A DNA stretch of 6,408 bases from Dehalococcoidales bacterium. GTDB lineage: Bacteria; Chloroflexota; Dehalococcoidia; Dehalococcoidales; UBA2162. The notes beneath the pieces were generated by a model. It made no database searches and was not told where the DNA came from. It saw only the letters and a program-made list of their open reading frames with translations. A program made the position numbers and the translations under genes. The stretch lies in assembly GCA_016844285.1 (NCBI GenBank), contig JAENIS010000081.1:1-6408 (forward strand). The letters are read 5' to 3'. Every line of letters starts with the position of its first letter. The stretch's first letter is position 1. Below are positions 1 to 4,849 of this stretch, in pieces.

Positions 1-37
1 AGTTGAACTTTCATGGAAGCCTTCCCGAATACTCGAT

Positions 38-43
38 AGAGGG
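38..43 (+). promoter_or_regulatory. Shine-Dalgarno site for the first lipoprotein gene
   Basis: AGAGGG lies 7 nt before ATG 51. It supports that start over the in-frame TTG at 3, whose upstream sequence is outside the window, and over the in-frame ATGs at 87 and 135. Those two would leave a leader without a basic n-region, or no leader at all. Confidence 0.6.
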
Positions 44-50
44 TAAAGAG

Positions 51-128
51 ATGGCAGGCATACTTGAGGGCATCAAGGTACTGAACATGGCACACGTGGT
101 CGCTATCCCGGCGGCGGCTACCATACTG
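51..128 (+). other. CaiB/BaiF-like N-terminal segment fused in frame to a lipoprotein signal
   Basis: The first 26 codons read MAGILEGIKVLNMAHVV followed by AIPAAATIL. This matches the opening strand-helix of family III CoA-transferases, which typically runs L-x-G-I-(K/R)-V-L-(D/N)-(M/L)-x-x-V-x-x-x-P-x-x-x-x-x-L and then continues into ADFGAEVIKVE. It aligns without gaps to the start of the CoA-transferase at 1998-3233 (LAGIRIIDFGQIAMVP, then IGTSFL). Immediately after the aligned Leu (codon 126-128) the similarity stops. The sequence becomes VAMLTLSGC, an ordinary lipoprotein h-region and lipobox. I see the motif match directly. That a recombination joined the two genes is inference, and chance resemblance of a hydrophobic leader is the alternative. 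Confidence 0.5.
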
Positions 129-1697
129 GTCGCCATGCTCACACTGTCTGGCTGTGCCCGACCGGCACCGCCACCAGCGCCACCCGGAGTCTACGGAGAA
201 CTCAGAATCGCCGAAGGTGGAGTCGGCCTGGAAAGACTCAACCCGGTAGTAGTCCCACGGCAAACGGTCGGCATACAGCTATCCCCTTTTCTGGACTCAC
301 TCTTCCGGGAGGACAGACCGGGCGAGCCGCTCCAGCCGGGGATAGTCGAGAAATGGGCACTGGCCACCGATGGACTCTCGTGGACTTACCAGATTCGCCA
401 GGGGGTTAAATTCCATAATGGCGAGGACCTGAAGGCGGATGATGTCAAGTTCAGTCTTGAGCTCTATATGCAAAGGGACGCCTATGGTGCCGATATCAGA
501 ACCTCGGTTGAGCGTGTCGAGCTGGTTGACGACTATACTCTGCGCCTCGACACCATCGGCAAACAGCCTTTTCTCCCTTATTTGAGCAGTCAGGTACGGC
601 TTCAGGGGATGGTGCTGCCCAAGGATTACATTGAGCGCAATGGCATGGACTACTTTGAGCGTCGCCCGATAGGCAGTGGCCCCTTCCACTTTGTGCGCAA
701 TTTCCCCGGCGACTCCCTCGAATATGAGGTACGGGATAACCACTGGCGGAAAACACCCGAGTTCAAGAAGCTGGTCATCATGACAGTGCCCGAGGAGTCG
801 ACACGGGTAGCGGCCCTGAAGGCCGGCGGGGTCGATGTCATTTCGGTTGGCTATGAGCCAGCCGTGGAGCTGGAAGGTAGCGGCTATCGGACCTATATCT
901 GTGATACCGTCAGTGCCCAGCTCCAGTTCTTTTATGCTTATGACCCGCGGGTGGTTGGACAACCGATTACTGACATCAGGGTGCGACAGGCCCTTGGTCG
1001 AGCCATCAATGCGGCGGAAATCAGGCAGTCCTTCTTCATGGGTCAAGCCAGGCTACCTCTGCCGCCTGGTTTTAATGAAGCCTCAACGGATATTGATATC
1101 CCCTACTGGAGAGAGTATGTATCCCGTGCCTGGCGCTTTGACCCGGCAGAGTCGAGACGGCTACTCAAAGAAGCGGGCTATCCCGATGGCTTCAACATCA
1201 AGCTCTACACCTTTGCTCTTTCCGGACGTCCCTGGCTGCCCAAGATGGCGGAAATAATCCAGAGCTACTGGAAGAAGATAGGGGTGAAAGTCGAGATAAC
1301 CCCCATTGAGCCGGCGGCTTATACCGCCTGGCAGCACGGACCGGCCGCCCCGCTGCTTGGGGCCGCCAGTACCTTCGGGCATATGGGCAATGAGGCATTG
1401 ACCACGCGGGTGGTGAGACTCTGGGAGGGAGGTGGTGGCACCACGCTGATTGCACCGGGGGTTATGCCTGAGCTGGATAAGCTCATCGCTGACGTTCAGA
1501 GCGAGACCGACGAAAGCCGGCGGCGGGAGATGCTGGCCAGGATAATCAAGCTCCAGTCCGATACCTACACGACGGTTACTTTTGGCCTTGTCCCCACGAT
1601 GGCCGTCCTGGGAGACCGTGTCGATATCAGTTTCCCTTCCCCGCTACCGTCACCCTATCTGCCAACCTATGCCGCCGAGTACAAACACCGTAAATAG
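51..1697 (+). CDS. Family 5 ABC-transporter solute-binding lipoprotein with a CaiB-like N-terminal leader
   Basis: This encodes an extracytoplasmic ligand-binding protein of the SBP_bac_5 family (DppA/OppA/NikA type), about 548 residues, usual for the family. The start chosen is ATG 51, which has AGAGGG 7 nt upstream; an in-frame TTG at 3 lacks such support. A hydrophobic stretch ends in the lipobox LSGC with Cys35, so the mature protein should be lipid-anchored outside the membrane. A Pro/Ala-rich linker follows (36-47), then the mature domain from YGELRIA. Family signatures include a KW...LSWT..IR.GVKFHNG block (about 100-124), NHWRKTPEFKKL (about 230), DIRVRQAL (about 308) and LLKEAGYPDGF (about 371). 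The ligand cannot be read from sequence; peptides, nickel chelates, sugars or organic acids are all possible. No permease or ATPase gene is adjacent on the visible side. It is a paralogue of the minus-strand protein at 4850-6408. Oddly, residues 1-26 resemble the start of a family III CoA-transferase rather than a normal Lys/Arg-led signal peptide. Family assignment is firm; function of the leader is inferred. Confidence 0.92.
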   Translation: MAGILEGIKVLNMAHVVAIPAAATILVAMLTLSGCARPAPPPAPPGVYGELRIAEGGVGLERLNPVVVPRQTVGIQLSPFLDSLFREDRPGEPLQPGIVEKWALATDGLSWTYQIRQGVKFHNGEDLKADDVKFSLELYMQRDAYGADIRTSVERVELVDDYTLRLDTIGKQPFLPYLSSQVRLQGMVLPKDYIERNGMDYFERRPIGSGPFHFVRNFPGDSLEYEVRDNHWRKTPEFKKLVIMTVPEESTRVAALKAGGVDVISVGYEPAVELEGSGYRTYICDTVSAQLQFFYAYDPRVVGQPITDIRVRQALGRAINAAEIRQSFFMGQARLPLPPGFNEASTDIDIPYWREYVSRAWRFDPAESRRLLKEAGYPDGFNIKLYTFALSGRPWLPKMAEIIQSYWKKIGVKVEITPIEPAAYTAWQHGPAAPLLGAASTFGHMGNEALTTRVVRLWEGGGGTTLIAPGVMPELDKLIADVQSETDESRRREMLARIIKLQSDTYTTVTFGLVPTMAVLGDRVDISFPSPLPSPYLPTYAAEYKHRK

Positions 1698-1769
1698 GTC
1701 TGAAATGAGAGCAAGGTGGGGCATGAGTTGACTCACTGGTAAGCTTCAGCCGGATACCCATCCCCCTGA

Positions 1770-1792
1770 CCCCCTTACCATCAGGAAGGGGG
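1770..1792. repeat. Hairpin 1 (CCCCCTTaCC / GGAAGGGGG)
   Basis: The arms CCCCCTT-a-CC and GGAAGGGGG pair with a single bulged A and an ATCA loop. It starts 72 nt after the stop of the first lipoprotein gene, so it could stop or protect that transcript. No T-run follows, so it is not a textbook intrinsic terminator. Confidence 0.5.
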
Positions 1793-1844
1793 AGTTAAGT
1801 AAAAGCGAAGGAGCTATGCCCGGAGGGAAATCCCCCTGAGTCCT

Positions 1845-1863
1845 TCCCGTATCAAGCACGGGA
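1845..1863. repeat. Hairpin 2 (TCCCGT / ACGGGA)
   Basis: A 6-bp perfect stem (TCCCGT with ACGGGA) encloses a 7-nt loop, and the outer CCT/AGG bases could extend it past a mismatch. It sits directly behind the C-rich entry AAATCCCCCTGAGTCC, as hairpin 4 sits behind a similar entry. This suggests a diverged copy of the same unit. Confidence 0.4.
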
Positions 1864-1889
1864 CAGGCTCTTTGCCAAAAAGGGAAACT

Positions 1890-1910
1890 TCTCCCTTTAA
1901 TAAAGGGAGA
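1890..1910. repeat. Hairpin 3 (TCTCCCTTT / AAAGGGAGA)
   Basis: A perfect 9-bp stem, TCTCCCTTT pairing with AAAGGGAGA, has a tight AAT loop. A further GGGATTT/AAATCCC pairing (1917-1923 with 1933-1939) lies between this hairpin and the next. The region could therefore fold into a larger multi-hairpin structure. Confidence 0.6.
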
Positions 1911-1945
1911 GCGAGAGGGATTTTAAGCCTAGAAATCCCCCTTAG

Positions 1946-1966
1946 TCCCCCTTTTTCAAAGGGGGA
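1946..1966. repeat. Hairpin 4 (TCCCCCTTT / AAAGGGGGA), the best-preserved copy
   Basis: A perfect 9-bp stem (TCCCCCTTT with AAAGGGGGA) has a TTC loop. It is preceded by AAATCCCCCTTAG, the most regular C-rich entry of the cluster. It ends 31 nt beyond the stop of the minus-strand CoA-transferase gene, so for that transcript it is a candidate 3' end structure. No U-tract is present on either strand. Confidence 0.6.
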
Positions 1967-1997
1967 GACAAATACGATGGACTTTTTCAGCACCCCA

Positions 1998-3233
1998 CTA
2001 GAAAATGACCTTCTCCTCAACCAGCTGAGCATATTCCTGGGGGTCAATGCCTAAAAGCTCGCCATAGACATAGTCATTGTGTTCTCCCAAAAGCGGGTGG
2101 CGCCTCTGCAAGCGGGCCGGCGTCTGGCTCAGCCGGGCTGAAGGAGCTTCGAAAGTATATGGTTCCATGCCTGGCTCCTCTGGCTCCCAGAAATGCTGGC
2201 GGTGAATTAACTGCGGGTCTTCGTGTAAGTCCTTGATATTGTTCACTACCGTGGCGGCGATGCCTGCCTGCTGAAGTGCAAGGGCAACGTCTTCAACCTT
2301 ATGTTCTCGGGTCCACGCTTCTATCAACTGCTCAAGGGCATCAACATTTTCCAGCCTTTTCAACAGGGTAGAGAATCTCGCTTCAGCCGCCCAAGCCGGG
2401 CTACCCAGAACCCGGCAAAAGCTTTGCCATTCTTCGTCACTGAAGACAGCGATGGCACACCACCTCTCCTCACCCTGACAGCGGTAGACTCCGTGAGGTG
2501 CCGCCGCCGGATGGCGGTTACCCCGGCGTTTCAAGACTCGCCCATTAACACTATAATCAGTGATGGCCGTATCCAGGGCATCCAGACACCCCTCGAAACT
2601 TGAGCCGTCAATAAATTGGCCATTACCCGTCTGGCGGCGGTATTCCAGTGCCGCCATTATCTGGATGGCATACATGAAGGGTATGTAGTGGTCGCCGAAG
2701 GCCGAGGCAGGGGAGCATGGCCCGCGGTCAGGCCAGCCAGTGAGGTCATCAATGCCTTGCAGGGCAGCGAGAACAAACCCCTGTGCCCTGAAATCCTTGT
2801 AGGGACCTGTCTGCCCGCCGAAGGAGCCACTAATCATGATGATGTCTTTCTTGACTTTGCGGAAATCATCGTAGCCAAGACCTAACCGCGGCATGACCCC
2901 CACGGTAAAATTTTCAATCACCACATCGGCAAGGCTAACCAGTTTCTTGGCCAGAGCTACCCCCTTGGGGTGTTTCAGGTTAAGGAGCGCCCCTAGCTTA
3001 TTCTGGTTATACCGGGCATACAGAAGACTCCGGTCGGGAGATATATCACCATCCACCGACATGGTGGCATCACGGCGCCCCGGCTCTAGACGGGCGAAAC
3101 TTTCCACCTTGATAACCTCCGCCCCGAAATCAGCCAAAAAGCTAGTCCCGATAGGCACCATCGCTATCTGGCCGAAATCAATGATTCTTATGCCCGCCAG
3201 TGGTAGCTCGTTAGCAACACTCTCATCGCTCAT
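1998..3233 (-). CDS. Family III (CaiB/BaiF) CoA-transferase, subunit with catalytic Asp
   Basis: This is a cytoplasmic enzyme of about 411 residues, the usual family length, that moves CoA between an acyl-CoA donor and a carboxylic acid. The N-terminus has the family pattern LAGIRIIDFG...FLADFGAEVIKVE (about 12-44), followed by YNQNKLG (about 75-81), VIENFTVGVMPRLGLGYDDF, and GGQTGPYKDFRAQG. The motif SAFGDHYIP places Asp181 where the family has its catalytic Asp (Asp169 in formyl-CoA transferase), 21 residues before the TGNGQFIDGS turn. The start at 3233 is preferred over an in-frame ATG at 3260. A perfect AGGAGGT lies 5 nt upstream of 3233, and its ATG overlaps the stop of the preceding gene as ATGA, which indicates translational coupling. 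The substrate is not readable. It probably works as a heteromer with the product of 3230-4471, as in benzylsuccinate CoA-transferase-type two-subunit enzymes. Family is certain; partnership is inferred. Confidence 0.93.
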   Translation of the reverse strand: MSDESVANELPLAGIRIIDFGQIAMVPIGTSFLADFGAEVIKVESFARLEPGRRDATMSVDGDISPDRSLLYARYNQNKLGALLNLKHPKGVALAKKLVSLADVVIENFTVGVMPRLGLGYDDFRKVKKDIIMISGSFGGQTGPYKDFRAQGFVLAALQGIDDLTGWPDRGPCSPASAFGDHYIPFMYAIQIMAALEYRRQTGNGQFIDGSSFEGCLDALDTAITDYSVNGRVLKRRGNRHPAAAPHGVYRCQGEERWCAIAVFSDEEWQSFCRVLGSPAWAAEARFSTLLKRLENVDALEQLIEAWTREHKVEDVALALQQAGIAATVVNNIKDLHEDPQLIHRQHFWEPEEPGMEPYTFEAPSARLSQTPARLQRRHPLLGEHNDYVYGELLGIDPQEYAQLVEEKVIF

Positions 3234-4471
3234 ATCGCACCTCCTTCCTTGAGGGCACATAATTCCGGCTCACTGAGCCCCATCTCATCGACATAAATTT
3301 CCCGGTTATGCTCCCCGATAAATGGCGCCCGTCGCCAGTACTGCCAGGACATCCCCTCTGATTTGAAGGGTGCTCCGGCGTAGACGATACTGTCATTAAG
3401 CTCAGGATGCTCTACTTTGACAAAGTATTCCCTTTGCTTCAGGTGTGCGTCCTCCCTGACCTCACGCACGCTGCTCACCTTGGCTACCTGAACCTTCCTT
3501 TTCTGTGCCTGGAACATGAGTTCTTCCATCGTGTGCTTGCGGGTGAAAGCCTGAAATATCTCGTCAATATGAGCTCTTTGCTCACGGGAAACCGGTCTCC
3601 CCTCCACGAAAACCGGGTCCCATTTCTTATCGAGCAGGTCCCCGGCCATTCCTTCGCTGGCGAGCCATTCCCGGAGTGGCAGACGGCCCGGTCCAAAGGT
3701 TGTCGTCGAAATCACCACTCCATCCTGGCATTCAAATAATGCCGCACCCCCGGGAAACTGGGGAAAGGTTACCCCCGCTGTTGACCGGGAGGGAATAATT
3801 TGTTTGGTCTTCCAGAGCATGGTATGAGGCAAAGTCTGAGCCATCAGGCTCTCTTGTGCGGAAACATCGATATGCTGCCCCTTCCCGGTGCGATGCCGAT
3901 GCCAGTGGACTATCATGGTAGCTGCGGCCGCCTGTAGCCCGGTCTCTACGGAAGCAACGGGGGTGCTAATCTGCACCGGAGCGCGGTCAGCATCACCACA
4001 GAGGTACATGAAACCACTCGCCGCCGAAGTAATTAAGTTTGACCCCTTAAACTGACTGCGGGGGCCCGTTTGTCCCCAGGGTGTAATCGAAGTCAAAATC
4101 AGGCGGGGGTTGATGGCGCTGAGCTCAGCATAGCCCAGCCCCAATCCGTCAAGGTAACCCGGGCGGAAACACTCCACCATGAAATCTGCGGTCTTCACCA
4201 GGCGTTTGAAAAGCTCCCGGCCGGTGGTGCACTGGATATTCAGCGTGATGCTCCTCTTGTTAAGATTGTAAACAAACCAGTGCAGACTTTTCTCGGGGTC
4301 AGGGTCGTCATGATAGAAGGGGCCGATACGCCGGGTTGGGTCGCCTCCAGGGGGTTCTATTCTGATAACATCGGCACCCAGGGCAGCGAGAATCTTGGTG
4401 CAAAAGACACCGTCCTCATCAGTCAAATCGAGAACTCGACAGGTTGCCAGTGGCGCTCGCTCTTTTTCCAT
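3230..4471 (-). CDS. Family III (CaiB/BaiF) CoA-transferase-like subunit lacking the catalytic Asp
   Basis: This 413-residue protein is a full-length member of the CaiB/BaiF family. Seen in order are CRVLDLTDEDG, LGADVIRIEPPGGDP (about 31-45), YNLNKRSITLNIQ (about 68-80), CFRPGYLDGLGLGY, ITPWGQTGP and HRTGKGQHIDVS. Anchoring on the TGxGQ-ID turn without gaps puts Ser174 opposite Asp181 of the neighbouring subunit. The nearest acidic residue is Glu176, so the canonical Asp nucleophile appears to be missing. In two-gene CoA-transferases one subunit can be non-catalytic, and that is the likely role here. The start ATG at 4471 has GGAGGA 5 nt upstream. The stop overlaps the start of the catalytic partner (ATGA), and a dehydratase remnant ends 31 nt upstream. 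The alternative is an independent enzyme with a changed mechanism. Confidence 0.9.
   Translation of the reverse strand: MEKERAPLATCRVLDLTDEDGVFCTKILAALGADVIRIEPPGGDPTRRIGPFYHDDPDPEKSLHWFVYNLNKRSITLNIQCTTGRELFKRLVKTADFMVECFRPGYLDGLGLGYAELSAINPRLILTSITPWGQTGPRSQFKGSNLITSAASGFMYLCGDADRAPVQISTPVASVETGLQAAAATMIVHWHRHRTGKGQHIDVSAQESLMAQTLPHTMLWKTKQIIPSRSTAGVTFPQFPGGAALFECQDGVVISTTTFGPGRLPLREWLASEGMAGDLLDKKWDPVFVEGRPVSREQRAHIDEIFQAFTRKHTMEELMFQAQKRKVQVAKVSSVREVREDAHLKQREYFVKVEHPELNDSIVYAGAPFKSEGMSWQYWRRAPFIGEHNREIYVDEMGLSEPELCALKEGGAI
3239..3245 (-). promoter_or_regulatory. Shine-Dalgarno AGGAGGT that sets the start of the downstream CoA-transferase
   Basis: On the minus strand AGGAGGT stands 5 nt before the ATG at 3233. 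It lies inside the last codons of the upstream CoA-transferase gene. The strength and spacing of this site decide the start against the longer reading from 3260. Together with the ATGA overlap it implies that the two subunits are made together. Confidence 0.8.
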
Positions 4472-4476
4472 CCTTA

Positions 4477-4482
4477 TCCTCC
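4477..4482 (-). promoter_or_regulatory. Shine-Dalgarno site GGAGGA for the upstream CoA-transferase subunit
   Basis: On the minus strand GGAGGA precedes the ATG at 4471 by 5 nt. It supports this as the true start and shows that the gene has its own initiation site 31 nt after the dehydratase remnant. Confidence 0.7.
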
Positions 4483-4502
4483 GAGTGGATATACAGGCAC
4501 TC

Positions 4503-4739
4503 TTACTTCTTGTTGGCGATACACAGGTCGAGGAACTTTTCCAGTTTCTTATTCATCTCAATGAGACCAGCTTCGCTGTTGAAGCGTTGCCTCTCTTCAA
4601 GGTCAGGGCTGGGAATATCATGCTCCTCTTTCAGGCTCTGGGCAGAGACTCTCTTCAGATTCTTGGTAGTAATGCGCCCTACCGGTAAGAAATCGACCAC
4701 CGCATCTACTTTCAGGTCACAGCACATCTTGACCACAGA
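4503..4739 (-). pseudogene. C-terminal remnant of a 2-hydroxyacyl-CoA dehydratase/benzoyl-CoA reductase-like subunit (HgdB/HadB/C family)
   Basis: About 77 codons read MCCDLKVDAVVDFLP, then LKEEHDIPSPDLEERQRFNS and EAGLIEMNKKLEKFLDL before a TAA. This follows the C-terminal pattern of the HgdB/HadBC/BcrB-C family: a KVDGV strand, a helix ending in L-EE-x-x-IP, a short acidic strand, S-E-A, and a last helix with R/K-x-x-x-FL-x-x. Intact subunits run to roughly 370-430 residues, so only the tail is left. The Cys expected after the DGV strand, an iron-sulfur ligand in active subunits, is not seen; the place reads PVGR. The only start, GTG 4736, lacks a Shine-Dalgarno site. Reading upstream in frame meets a stop at 4761-4763, inside a perfect inverted repeat. 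It is co-directional with, and 31 nt upstream of, a family III CoA-transferase. That neighbour is the usual partner in Had/Fld-type clusters. A short unrelated hypothetical protein is the alternative. Confidence 0.55.
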
Positions 4740-4766
4740 GGAGTGGGTAACCCTCTGTGGTCAAGA
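4727..4766. repeat. Perfect 15-bp inverted repeat with 10-nt loop
   Basis: The arms TCTTGACCACAGAGG (4727-4741) and CCTCTGTGGTCAAGA (4752-4766) are exact reverse complements around AGTGGGTAAC. The repeat lies 83 nt past the stop of the minus-strand lipoprotein gene, exactly where the dehydratase remnant begins. It could be an mRNA 3'-end hairpin, an operator for a dimeric regulator, or a trace of an inserted repeat element. There is no T-run on either side, which weakens the intrinsic-terminator reading. Confidence 0.75.
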
Positions 4767-4849
4767 CTTCACTAACCTCACTTTTTGTCACGGTAGGAGG
4801 GCTACGCCGGGCTGACAGCCGGTTACCTTCAGTCCTTCCTGCATCGATT
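4767..4849. other. Short intergenic stretch with no recognised feature
   Basis: Between the inverted repeat and the stop of the second lipoprotein gene I find no gene-like frame, no convincing promoter pair and no clear terminator. No upstream portion of the dehydratase is recognisable here in any frame. The missing part was therefore deleted or lies elsewhere, rather than being merely frameshifted. Confidence 0.5.

Larger units (their letters stand above)
1759..1970. repeat. Cluster of C-rich/G-rich hairpin repeats between convergent genes
   Basis: The 300-bp gap between the convergent stops at 1697 and 1998 holds no credible gene. It carries repeated units of the form TCCCCCTGA/TTAG-(T)CC followed by a hairpin. 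Copies of the C-rich entry occur at about 1761, 1831 and 1936. Such C-rich/G-rich palindromes are scattered as multicopy intergenic repeats in many environmental bacterial genomes. Their translations, running PFEKGGLRGIS or LLKGEVSLFG, are often miscalled as small proteins. The unit may serve as a terminator, an RNA-stability element or a non-autonomous mobile repeat; nothing here decides among these. Positions 1698-1758 hold nothing that I recognise. Confidence 0.7.

Noticed and set aside
3..50. Upstream extension of the first lipoprotein from TTG at 3
   Set aside because: The 16 added residues have no recognisable character. ATG 51 has a well-spaced AGAGGG and begins exactly where CaiB-like similarity starts.
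297..1046. Long minus-strand open frame (249 codons) opposite the first lipoprotein gene
   Set aside because: It is the antisense shadow of a well-matched SBP_bac_5 gene. It has no family motif and no ribosome-binding site.
1759..1970. CRISPR array or intrinsic terminator
   Set aside because: The repeats are unequal in length and spacing, with no unique spacers of constant size. None of the stems is followed by a T-run.
1814..2054. Two small frames, one per strand, in the convergent intergenic region
   Set aside because: They translate the hairpin repeats (PFEKGGLRGIS, LLKGEVSLFG). Repeats of this kind are commonly miscalled as genes.
3234..3260. Longer start at ATG 3260 for the catalytic CoA-transferase subunit
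   Set aside because: The extra nine residues read through the Shine-Dalgarno region. The ATG at 3233 has a perfect AGGAGGT and an ATGA overlap.
4070..4564. Plus-strand frame of 164 codons
   Set aside because: It is antisense to the start of the CoA-transferase gene and the dehydratase remnant. Its composition and content do not resemble a protein.
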